A stretch of 14,945 nt of DNA, from assembly GCA_035465955.1 (NCBI GenBank), contig DATIVK010000205.1:1-14945 (forward strand). Direction: 5' to 3'. The stretch comes from DATIVK01 sp035465955 (lineage in GTDB: Bacteria; Myxococcota; Myxococcia; Myxococcales; Anaeromyxobacteraceae). A model generated the notes under the pieces. It ran no database searches. It was not told where the DNA came from and saw nothing but the letters and a program-made list of their open reading frames with translations. Both the position numbers and the translations under genes were made by a program. This document shows, in pieces, positions 5,942 to 12,722 of the stretch. The number at the start of each line of letters is the position of its first letter. The first letter of the stretch is position 1.

Positions 5942-7363
5942 GTGATCGACTGGTCGAAGATCGGGCGGATCCACCTCATCGGCGTCTGCGGCACCGGGAT
6001 GGGCTCCTTCGCCGGCATGCTCAAGGCCTCCGGACACCACGTCACCGGCTCCGACGAGAACGTCTACCCGCCGATGTCCACCCAGCTCGAGCGCTGGGGG
6101 ATCGAGGTCCTCCCCGGCTACCGCCCGGAGAACCTCGACCGCGCCCGCCCCGATCTCGTCGTCGTCGGCAACGTCGTGCGCGCGGTCAACCCCGAGGCGA
6201 CCGCGATGCGCGAGCGCGGCCTGCCCCACGTCTCCTTCCCGCAGGCGCTCGGCGAGCGCTTCATCGCCCCGCGCCACGGCGTGGTCGTCGCGGGGACCCA
6301 CGGCAAGACGACCACGTCGGCCATGATGGGGGCGCTGCTCCACCACGCGGGGCGCGATCCGTCCTTCCTCGTCGGCGGCGTGACGCGCGACTTCGACTCC
6401 AACTTCCGCCTCGGCGCGGGGCCGCACTTCGTCGTCGAGGGGGACGAGTACGACACCGCCTACTTCGACAAGGGGCCCAAGTTCCTGCACTACCGGCCCC
6501 GCACCGCGATCTTCACGAGCTGCGAGCTCGACCACGCCGACATCTATCGCGACGAGGCGCACTACGAGGGCGCCTTCGAGCGCTTCGTCGACCTCCTCCC
6601 GCCCGACGGCTTCCTCGCGGCCTGCGCGCGCTACGCGAGCGTCCGCCGCATCGCCGCCCGCGCGCGCGCCCGCGTGGAGACCTACGGCGTCGGCTGCGAC
6701 GGGGCCGACTGGGAGGCGCGGGACCTCGCCCTCGGCCCCGAGGGGGCGCGCTTCGGGCTGGTCCGCCGCGGCGAGCGGCTCGCCGACGTCCTGCTGCCCG
6801 TGGGCGGCGCGCACAACGTCGAGAACGCCCTCGGCGTGGCCGCCGCCGCGACGGCGCTCGGCCTCTCGCCCGCCGAGATCGCGGCGGGGCTCGCCGCGTT
6901 CCGCGGGGTGAAGCGTCGGCAGGAGGTGCGCGGTACGGCGGGCGGCGTGACCGTGATCGACGACTTCGCGCACCACCCCCGCGCGGTGAAGGAGACGCTG
7001 GCCGCGATCCGGGGCCGCTTCCCGGCGGGCCGGATCCTGGCCGCCTTCGAGCCGCGCTCCAACACCAGCCGGCGGAACCTGCACCAGCGGGACTACGCCT
7101 CGCGCGAGACGTGGGGACCGGCGGCCGAGGTCTTCGTCCTGCGACCGGCCCCCACCCAGAGCGTCCCCGAGGCGGAGCGGCTCGACGTGGACGCGGTGGT
7201 CGGCGGGATCGCGTCGACCGGGCTCCCCGCCCGCGCCTTCGCCGACGTCGACGCCATGGTCCCCGCGATCGTCACCGCTGCCCGCCCGGGCGACGTCGTG
7301 GTCGCGATGTCGAACGGCGCCTTCGGGGGGATCTGGGGGAAGCTGCTCGACGCCCTGGGGTGA
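5942..7363 (+). CDS. mpl: UDP-N-acetylmuramate:L-alanyl-gamma-D-glutamyl-meso-diaminopimelate ligase
   Basis: Joins recycled murein tripeptide to UDP-MurNAc using ATP, returning it to peptidoglycan synthesis. The 473-residue protein has a Rossmann-like N-terminal domain with HLIGVCGTGMG (11-21), the Mur ligase P-loop GTHGKTTT (118-125), the central-domain EGDEYDTAYFDKGPKFLHY segment that separates Mpl from MurC, and the C-terminal domain with IDDFAHHP and FEPRSNTSRR. Length and domain order are normal. The GTG start gives the short VIDWSKIGRIH lead-in typical of the family; the purine-rich GGGGAGAGGGAG upstream is the ribosome site and lies in a palindrome. It follows the serine hydrolase by 58 bp. 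Together with LdcA it forms the classic pair for tripeptide recovery. Confidence 0.96.
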   Translation: MIDWSKIGRIHLIGVCGTGMGSFAGMLKASGHHVTGSDENVYPPMSTQLERWGIEVLPGYRPENLDRARPDLVVVGNVVRAVNPEATAMRERGLPHVSFPQALGERFIAPRHGVVVAGTHGKTTTSAMMGALLHHAGRDPSFLVGGVTRDFDSNFRLGAGPHFVVEGDEYDTAYFDKGPKFLHYRPRTAIFTSCELDHADIYRDEAHYEGAFERFVDLLPPDGFLAACARYASVRRIAARARARVETYGVGCDGADWEARDLALGPEGARFGLVRRGERLADVLLPVGGAHNVENALGVAAAATALGLSPAEIAAGLAAFRGVKRRQEVRGTAGGVTVIDDFAHHPRAVKETLAAIRGRFPAGRILAAFEPRSNTSRRNLHQRDYASRETWGPAAEVFVLRPAPTQSVPEAERLDVDAVVGGIASTGLPARAFADVDAMVPAIVTAARPGDVVVAMSNGAFGGIWGKLLDALG

Positions 7364-7417
7364 GGGTGGCCCCCGGAGCGCCTTCCGGCGCGCGGGCGAG
7401 GGGACGGCCGGGGTCTC

Positions 7418-7473
7418 GCCCTCACCCTGGCCCCTTCCCTCAGTGAGGGAGAGGGGACGAACCCAGGGTGAGG
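7418..7473 (+). repeat. REP-like palindrome, copy C, between mpl and the cytochrome gene
   Basis: An outer stem CCTCACCCTGG with CCAGGGTGAGG encloses an inner hairpin CCCCTTCCCTCA with TGAGGGAGAGGGG (one bulge). The inner part is nearly identical to copy A read in reverse. It fills most of the 129-bp gap between two convergent genes and could also stop transcription from both sides. Confidence 0.65.
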
Positions 7474-7492
7474 CCCGCCGTCCCCGAGCGAC

Positions 7493-8542
7493 CTACCCGT
7501 GGCAGGCGCGGCAGACCGGCTTCTCGTGCTGGTCCTCCGCGTCGTGCCGCTTGAGGAAGCCCGCGGGGTGCGGGTTGCCGCCGCGGCCGCCGACCGCGTG
7601 GCACATCACGCAGACCCGGTCGGCGTTCCCTTCGTGGCAGGCGGCGCAGGTGACGATGTTCCTGCGCGCCGCGTACCCGTGCTGCTCCTTCGCGTCCCAG
7701 CCGGTCGGGTGCGGGTCGCGCTCGGTCGAGAACGGCGCCGCGCGGTTCGCGACGTTCTGCTGCTCGTGGCAGCTCTCGCAGAAGGCCGAGCCGTGGCAGC
7801 GCGCGCAGCTCTGCGGGTGGGTCCCGGCCTCGATCATGTGGCGCGAGACGAAGTCGCCGCGGTGGATGAAGTCGCGCTGCACCTCCTCCGGCCAACGGAT
7901 CGCCGGCCCCGCCGGCGTGGTGGCGGGCGAGTGGCAGTCGGCGCAGAAGGTCTGGTCGTGGCAGGTGGCGCAGGCGTTGGCGCTCGTCCGCGCGACGAGG
8001 CCGTGGTTCCGCTTGAAGTCGCCGACGTGCGCGTACTCGGAGATCGGCTTGAGCGGGTAGGCCCGGAGATCCACGTGGCAGGGCGAGCAGCGCGCCTGCG
8101 CGAAGTCCTGCTCGTGGTTGTGGCAGCCGGTGCAGGCGCTCATCGGCGGCTTCGGCGCGCTCGCGTCCCCCTTCTCCGGCAGCCGCTGGTGGCAGGTCTG
8201 GCACTTGCCGTCGACCTGGAACACGTGGTCGGCGTGCGAGAAGGTGAGCTGGTAGTCCTTCGTCCGCTTCGGCACGACGACCTTCGCGATCTCGTCGCCG
8301 TGGCAGTCCTGGCAGACCTTCGACTTCGGGTCGAGCTTCACGTGGCGCAGGGCCGGGTCGAGCTTGCCTGCCTCATCGACCCCCGCGTGGCACGCGAGGC
8401 ACTTCACGCCGTTCTCGACGTGCGGGGAGTGGGGGAACACGTACGGCGGGTTCGCGTCCTTCGCGGGCGCGGTCCCCCGGGCGGTGCACCCGGCGGCGGC
8501 GAGCGCGGCGAGCGCGAGGAGGGCGGAGCGGTGCGCGTTCAT
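7493..8542 (-). CDS. Dodecaheme c-type cytochrome lipoprotein
   Basis: A 349-residue protein with a lipoprotein signal (lipobox AAGC, C19) and twelve CxxCH heme sites: CLACH, CQDCH, CQTCH, CTGCH, CSPCH, CATCH, CADCH, CARCH, CESCH, CAACH, CVMCH and CRACH. That is about one heme per 28 residues, with many extra histidines (FPHSPH, FSHADH, KRNHG) suited to bis-His ligation. It therefore looks like a heme wire tethered to the envelope. GGGAGG lies seven bases before the ATG, and the ATG overlaps the stop of the barrel gene (ATGA), so the two are coupled. Porin-cytochrome conduits of Geobacter also pair a barrel with a 12-heme lipoprotein (OmcB), but with an additional periplasmic cytochrome that is absent here. 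Role in outer-membrane electron transfer is inference; a periplasmic redox role is possible. Confidence 0.92.
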   Translation of the reverse strand: MNAHRSALLALAALAAAGCTARGTAPAKDANPPYVFPHSPHVENGVKCLACHAGVDEAGKLDPALRHVKLDPKSKVCQDCHGDEIAKVVVPKRTKDYQLTFSHADHVFQVDGKCQTCHQRLPEKGDASAPKPPMSACTGCHNHEQDFAQARCSPCHVDLRAYPLKPISEYAHVGDFKRNHGLVARTSANACATCHDQTFCADCHSPATTPAGPAIRWPEEVQRDFIHRGDFVSRHMIEAGTHPQSCARCHGSAFCESCHEQQNVANRAAPFSTERDPHPTGWDAKEQHGYAARRNIVTCAACHEGNADRVCVMCHAVGGRGGNPHPAGFLKRHDAEDQHEKPVCRACHG

Positions 8543-9873
8543 CACCGCACCTCCCGGACGCGATAGGTCTGGTTGTAAGCGAGCTTCGCCATGACGTCGA
8601 CCTGCTGCTCCATGTATGGGGTTGCGCCGGCGCGGCCCGTGAGGCTCGCGGTCCAGGCCTTGCCGAGCTTGTAGCCGAGGGTGGCGCTCGCGTTCGCGGC
8701 GTAGTCCTGGGAGTTGATGGCCTCGTCGAAGGCCCAGGCGAGGACCTCGGCGGCCGCGAAGAGGGCCCCGAGCTCCCGCCGCACGTAGAAGCGGGCCCCG
8801 ACGTACCCGTTGTCGGCCCCCTTCAGCCAGTCCACCTCGGCGCCGGCGCGGATCGGGCCGTCCGAGTAGTCGCCGCGGACGGCGAGGTCGTGGCCCAGCT
8901 CCGTCCCGGTGCCGTCCTCGCCCGGCTCGAGGAGCGCGTGGTAGTCGACGCCGACCTCGAGCGAGCGGAGGACCTCCCACCGGACGCCGCCGCCCACCTC
9001 GTCGCGCGTCGAGTCGGCGAAGACGCTCAGGATCGACGTGCGGGACAGCATGAGGTCGGGGGCGGAGCGGCGGAAGTCGGCGGTGACGAACCAGGCGTGG
9101 GCCGGGTGCCAGGAGGCGAGCGCGTTGAGCTCGGCGAGCCGCTCGTCCTCCACCGCCCAGAGGGCGTACGCGTTCAGGGCGAAGTCGCCGAAGAGCCGGA
9201 GGCGGGCGTCGACGCCGGCGTCGCGCCGGACGGCCTCGCCGCCGTCGTCGACGAACGCCGCCGAGGCGCCGAGCTCGACGAGCCGGAGGAAGGCGAGGGG
9301 GAGCGGGACCGCGATCGAGGCGCGGCCGCCGTACGCGAGGTCGCCCCCGAGCGCGTTCCAGCTCCGGAGGGCGTCGCGCGCGGAGAAGCGCTGCGCCACC
9401 GGTGCGCCGGCGTAGGCCGTGAGGCCGATGCCGAGCGGCAGGCGGAGGGCGAGGTCGCCGCCGTCGATCGAGGCGACGCGGCCGGCGCCCAGCGAGACGT
9501 TCTCGCGGCCCACCCGGAGCGTCAGCCGGCGGTCGAGGAGCCGGCCGCGGACGTAGCCGGTCATGACGTCGCCGGTCAGGTTGCCGTCCGTCCCGTTGTC
9601 CCAGCGCCGATCCCGGAGGTCGTAGGAGCCCCATGTCGAGACGACGACCTCGAGGTCGTCGAAGACCGGGTTGCGGATGCCGCGCGCCGCCACGGTGACG
9701 ACCTCCGTGACGGGCATGACGTCCACGAGGTCGGGCGCCTGGCCGGGGAGGGCGTTGCGCGGCTGCTTGCCCGCGTTGAGGTAGGTCGTCGAGGTCGCTT
9801 CGACCGTGTCGGCGAGCGCGGGCGCCGCGGAGAGCGCGGCGGTCACGGCCAACAGGAATCTCGTCGTTCGCAT
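8542..9873 (-). CDS. Predicted outer-membrane beta-barrel protein, partner of the dodecaheme cytochrome
   Basis: A 443-residue protein with a clear signal peptide (MRTTRFLLAV..., cleavage after PALA, residue 21). The mature part is built from alternating hydrophobic/polar strands about ten residues long joined by Gly/Asp-rich loops, for example LRVGRENVSLGAGRV, RASIAVPLPLAF and LEVGVDYHALLEP. I judge sixteen or more strands, but this is by eye. No heme sites. I recognise no named family. The C-terminus (YRVREVR) lacks the usual final aromatic residue of many barrels. GAGGAAG lies before the ATG. The TGA overlaps the cytochrome start, which is the strongest functional clue: a porin sheath for the heme chain. 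A plain porin or adhesin-like barrel is the alternative. Confidence 0.78.
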   Translation of the reverse strand: MRTTRFLLAVTAALSAAPALADTVEATSTTYLNAGKQPRNALPGQAPDLVDVMPVTEVVTVAARGIRNPVFDDLEVVVSTWGSYDLRDRRWDNGTDGNLTGDVMTGYVRGRLLDRRLTLRVGRENVSLGAGRVASIDGGDLALRLPLGIGLTAYAGAPVAQRFSARDALRSWNALGGDLAYGGRASIAVPLPLAFLRLVELGASAAFVDDGGEAVRRDAGVDARLRLFGDFALNAYALWAVEDERLAELNALASWHPAHAWFVTADFRRSAPDLMLSRTSILSVFADSTRDEVGGGVRWEVLRSLEVGVDYHALLEPGEDGTGTELGHDLAVRGDYSDGPIRAGAEVDWLKGADNGYVGARFYVRRELGALFAAAEVLAWAFDEAINSQDYAANASATLGYKLGKAWTASLTGRAGATPYMEQQVDVMAKLAYNQTYRVREVR

Positions 9874-10056
9874 CAGGTGTCTTCCTCGTCCACCAGTGGG
9901 ATGCAGTCCAGGTGGAGGACCATCGCACACGGTCCAGACGACACGATTGCTCCACGTCAAATCGTGCCCTTCCATGGCAGACCCCGGGTGGGGGCTGCGA
10001 GCGGGAGCGGGGCGGCGTCGATCCGGGGGTGGGGCTGCAATAAGATGCTGCGTCCA
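9874..10056. promoter_or_regulatory. Divergent intergenic region with a short inverted repeat
   Basis: This region separates the barrel-cytochrome operon from the TlpA-like gene. CACGATT (9942-9948) and AATCGTG (9960-9966) form a seven-base inverted repeat with an 11-bp spacer, a plausible regulator site. TAAGAT at 10041-10046 could be a -10 box for the plus-strand gene, ten bases before the ATG at 10057. I could not identify the regulator. Confidence 0.3.
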
Positions 10057-10566
10057 ATGCGACGGATCCTCCTTGCGGCCGCCCTCGCGATCTCTGCCGG
10101 GTGCGCCGGCGAGCGCCCGCTCCTCGCGCGCTCCTGGATCATCGGGAGGCCGCTCGACCTCGGCGTGGTGAACCTCGCCGGCGAGCCGGTCGCGGTGGGC
10201 GGACCGGACGACCACGTGCGGGCCGTGGTCCTGTGGGCGACCTGGTGCCGGTCCTGCTTCCAGCTCTTCCCGGCGCTCGACGTGCTGGCCACGGGGGACG
10301 CGGCGCGGGGCCTCGCGGTCCACGCCATCTCGGTGGACGAGGACCTCGAGAAGGTGCGCGAGGCGCTCCCCCGCATCCCGCCGCGGGTCCGGGTCCTCTG
10401 GGATCGCGGCGCCGAGCGGCTCGGGGAGCGGCTCGGCGTCGAGGAGCTCCCCACGGTGCTCATCCTCGATCGCCACGGCGTCGTGCGCCACGTGCACGAG
10501 GGGGCCGACGAGGACGTGGTCCGGCAGATCGACCGCGAGGTGGGGCGGCTCCTCAGGGAGCGATGA
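10057..10566 (+). CDS. TlpA/ResA-like thioredoxin-fold lipoprotein
   Basis: A membrane-anchored thiol-disulfide oxidoreductase of 169 residues facing the periplasm. The start MRRILLAAALAISAGC gives a lipoprotein signal with C16 as the acylated residue. The thioredoxin motif is WATWCRSCF with C64 and C67, followed by a helix, and the cis-proline is in EELPTVLIL. An in-frame ATG lies 12 bases upstream (10045), but TAAGAT overlaps it and makes a good -10 for the inner ATG. TlpA/ResA proteins reduce apocytochrome CxxCH cysteines or supply reductant in the periplasm. The neighbouring 12-heme cytochrome gene makes a role in heme attachment attractive, though this is inferred from position. The 3' end overlaps the convergent HDAC-type gene by 14 bp. 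Confidence 0.87.
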   Translation: MRRILLAAALAISAGCAGERPLLARSWIIGRPLDLGVVNLAGEPVAVGGPDDHVRAVVLWATWCRSCFQLFPALDVLATGDAARGLAVHAISVDEDLEKVREALPRIPPRVRVLWDRGAERLGERLGVEELPTVLILDRHGVVRHVHEGADEDVVRQIDREVGRLLRER

Positions 10567-12301
10567 CGGGCGGCGGCGCGACCGTGAAGGTGGACCGCGC
10601 CGCCTCGCGGAGCCGCTCCTCGTCGTCGAGCGGCAGGTCGCGCAGCAGGTAGGCCATCTCGTCCGCCTCCCAGGCGTAGGGCCGACCGTTCAGCAGCACG
10701 CGCCCCTCCGCGACGGCGTGGGTCGCCTCGAGGAGCGGCACCGCTGCGAGGTCGCGGACCATCGCCTCGAAGCGCCCCTGGCGCGCCGGATCGACGAAGG
10801 CGAAGTCGTGGCGCGCGGTGTAGGCGAGGTGGAAGTGGGACGGCCGGAAGGCGACGCCGACGAGGCCGAGCCGGATGGCCATCCGCGCGAGCAGGGTCCC
10901 CGCCTCGCGGGCCAGCCCCAGCCCCGGGACCTCCTGCCCCGGGAGCTGCGGGCGCCGCTCGCTGAAGCGGGCGAGGGGGTTGCGCAGCGACAGCCAGTGG
11001 ATGAACAGGATCTCGAGGCCGCGGAGCCGGCGCCGCTCGAGGATCGCCTCGACCAGGAGCTGCTCCTGACCGCCGGCTCCGGCCAGCAGCCGGAGCCGGT
11101 CGCCGAGGCCGGTCGTGTCGATGACGACGCGGAGGTCGCGGTAGCCGAGCCGCTTGAGCGTGTCGAGGATCCCGAGCCGGTGGAGCCCCTCCTCGAGGCC
11201 GGAGGCGGTGTAGAAGCCGAGCAGCAGCCGCGGCCCGGCGGGGCGGAGCCCCAGCGCCTCCTCGATCTCCGCCGCGGTGATGTCGCCCGACTCCCCGAGC
11301 TGGGAGGGGGTCAGCTCGCGCATGATCGCCTCGTAGCGCTCCGAGAGCGGGTCGTAGCGCTCGGGGATGGGCGCGGTGGAGCCCGCGGCGAGGGCCATGC
11401 CCGTCCCAGCCAGCACGCGCCACGCGTCGCGGTGGTAGCCGCCCGCGGGGAGCCAGACGCTCGCGGTGCCGGAGAGCGCGTCCGCGACCGCGAGGTCTCG
11501 CCGCCGCGCCCCCGCGAGCGAGAGCCCCAGCCGCCCGAAGCGGTCGCCCGCGAGCACGTCGCAGCCCGCGACGACGAACGCGAGCGCCGCGCGGGGCATC
11601 CGCCGCAGGAGCGCGTGCAGCGCCGCGAGGTAGGGCTCGTCGCCGCTCCCCTCGGGGAGGACCGTCTCGTCCACCCCCTCGAGCCGCCCCCAGTCGGAGC
11701 CCGAGATCGAGCCGATCCAGGTCCGCGGATCGGCCGCGAGGCAGGCGGCGATCCCGTCGGGCGGGTGGGCGTCGAGGTCGAGGATGGCGACGCGCCCGCG
11801 GAAGCCGAAGGTGCGGACCGCCGCGAGCGCGATGGCGACGTCGTTGACCGCGCAGAAGCCGCCGGCCGTCGCCGGGCCCGCGTGGTGGAAGCCGCCGAGG
11901 AGCGAGAGCGCCGGACGCCGGATCCGCAGGGCGAGCCGCGCCGCCTCGATGGTGGCGCCGGTGGCCAGCCGGATCGTGTCGAGGAGCTCGTCGGCGGGGA
12001 CGTCCGAGGGATCGACGCCGAAGACCCCCGCCAGCGCCTCGGGGCGGGCGAGCGACTCGAGGTGCTCGGCGGTGTGGACGCGCGCCAGCTCCTCGAACGT
12101 GGCGCGGCGGGGGGTGCGGAAGCAGCGCCGCCCGAGCAGGCCCGAGGCGCGGAGCCACCACGCGGCGAAGTCGGCGCGCCGGGGGTCGAAGCCGGCCGCC
12201 GCCTCGATGCCGGAGAGGGGGAGGCGGAAGCGCGGGTCGTAGAAGACCGGGAGGAAGCGCCGCCGGAGGAGCCCCTCGAACCTTCGCAGGAGGCCGCGCA
12301 C
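10553..12301 (-). CDS. Histone deacetylase-fold protein with an extra C-terminal domain
   Basis: A zinc-dependent arginase/deacetylase-fold protein of 582 residues, far longer than usual bacterial family members (about 300-380). In the N-terminal domain (about 15-330) the key residues are kept: GGFHHA (H139, H140), zinc ligands D177 and H179 in DLDAHPPDG, D248 in AGCDVLAGD, and transition-state tyrosine Y289 in GGYH. The HPPDG sequence replaces the more common HHGNG, so H-N changes may tune substrate choice. Residues about 330-582 form an unrelated domain with RLLLGFYTASGLEEGL, ILFIHWLSLRNPLARF and RPQLPGQEVPGLGLAREA; I know no name for it. Substrate may be acetylated polyamines, other small molecules or proteins. 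GTG start, with a stop just upstream in frame. Probably in an operon with the small membrane protein gene 15 bp upstream. Confidence 0.85.
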   Translation of the reverse strand: MRGLLRRFEGLLRRRFLPVFYDPRFRLPLSGIEAAAGFDPRRADFAAWWLRASGLLGRRCFRTPRRATFEELARVHTAEHLESLARPEALAGVFGVDPSDVPADELLDTIRLATGATIEAARLALRIRRPALSLLGGFHHAGPATAGGFCAVNDVAIALAAVRTFGFRGRVAILDLDAHPPDGIAACLAADPRTWIGSISGSDWGRLEGVDETVLPEGSGDEPYLAALHALLRRMPRAALAFVVAGCDVLAGDRFGRLGLSLAGARRRDLAVADALSGTASVWLPAGGYHRDAWRVLAGTGMALAAGSTAPIPERYDPLSERYEAIMRELTPSQLGESGDITAAEIEEALGLRPAGPRLLLGFYTASGLEEGLHRLGILDTLKRLGYRDLRVVIDTTGLGDRLRLLAGAGGQEQLLVEAILERRRLRGLEILFIHWLSLRNPLARFSERRPQLPGQEVPGLGLAREAGTLLARMAIRLGLVGVAFRPSHFHLAYTARHDFAFVDPARQGRFEAMVRDLAAVPLLEATHAVAEGRVLLNGRPYAWEADEMAYLLRDLPLDDEERLREAARSTFTVAPPPVIAP

Positions 12302-12316
12302 GCCGCGCCCCGTTCG

Positions 12317-12619
12317 TCAGGCACCCGCCTGCGGCGACGCCGGGGCCTTCGCCTCCTTCAGGGCCCGCTTCAGCTCGCTCTTCGCGGCGAGGGAGCTCCT
12401 CCAGACCACCAGCCAGCCGATCACGGCCTCGAGGGCGATCCAGGCGACCGCGAGCCAGAGCGCGGTGCGCGTCTGGGACAGGGCGTAGGCGACCCGGTCG
12501 TACTGCTCGGCGAGCGGACGGGCGGCCGACAGCGGCATCCACGGCGTCGCCCAGACGGCGTAGCCGACGATGGCGAGGAGGAAGATCGAGCGGAGGACGG
12601 CCCAGATTCGCGTCAGCAT
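12317..12619 (-). CDS. Small membrane protein with two predicted transmembrane helices
   Basis: A 100-residue protein of unknown function, ATG start. Two hydrophobic segments are visible: IWAVLRSIFLLAIVGYAVWA (about 5-24) and ALWLAVAWIALEAVIGWLVV (about 53-72). A short polar stretch between them contains SAARPLAEQYDRVAYAL. The C-terminal tail (from about 76) is charged, KSELKRALKEAKAPASPQ, and probably cytosolic. No motif that I recognise. It lies 15 bp upstream of the deacetylase-fold gene on the same strand, so the two are likely co-transcribed. Coding is supported by codon bias, the membrane pattern and its fit between neighbours. Confidence 0.75.
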   Translation of the reverse strand: MLTRIWAVLRSIFLLAIVGYAVWATPWMPLSAARPLAEQYDRVAYALSQTRTALWLAVAWIALEAVIGWLVVWRSSLAAKSELKRALKEAKAPASPQAGA

Positions 12620-12626
12620 GGCCCCG

Positions 12627-12632
12627 AGTGTA
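12627..12632 (-). promoter_or_regulatory. Candidate -10 hexamer TACACT for the small membrane protein operon
   Basis: On the minus strand TACACT lies seven bases before the ATG at 12619, a spacing that would start the mRNA at the start codon. No Shine-Dalgarno of normal spacing competes apart from a GGGG just before the ATG. No -35 box is clear. Confidence 0.3.
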
Positions 12633-12676
12633 TCCCGGTCCGCGCGGCGAGGGTGGTGCCTGCGAGGGGGTGCCGG

Positions 12677-12682
12677 TATCCT
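12677..12682 (+). promoter_or_regulatory. Candidate -10 hexamer TATCCT upstream of the suhB-type gene
   Basis: Part of the 11-mer CCGGTATCCTC that also precedes ldcA. It lies ten bases before the ATG at 12693, which opens a nine-codon ORF ending on the suhB-type start codon. Confidence 0.3.
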
Positions 12683-12692
12683 CGCGCGGCCG

Positions 12693-12722
12693 ATGCGGCG
12701 GAAAGGGCCGGGAGCCGGGTGA
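12693..12722 (+). CDS. Possible 9-residue leader peptide coupled to the suhB-type gene
   Basis: ATG at 12693 opens MRRKGPGAG and ends in TGA at 12720-12722, which overlaps the GTG of the next gene in a GTGA arrangement. With the TATCCT hexamer ten bases upstream, this would be the first ORF of the transcript. Short ORFs arise by chance in GC-rich DNA, so this is a suggestion from geometry only. Confidence 0.25.
   Translation: MRRKGPGAG

Noticed and set aside
4408..6045. 545-residue minus-strand open frame opposite the serine hydrolase and mpl
   Set aside because: Composition is typical of an antisense shadow in GC-rich coding DNA, with no motif; the plus-strand genes have complete catalytic sets.
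10718..12718. Long plus-strand frame antisense to the HDAC-type gene, joined to the suhB-type frame
   Set aside because: Low-complexity Arg/Glu/Pro shadow. The true gene starts at GTG 12719, just before the IMPase fold.
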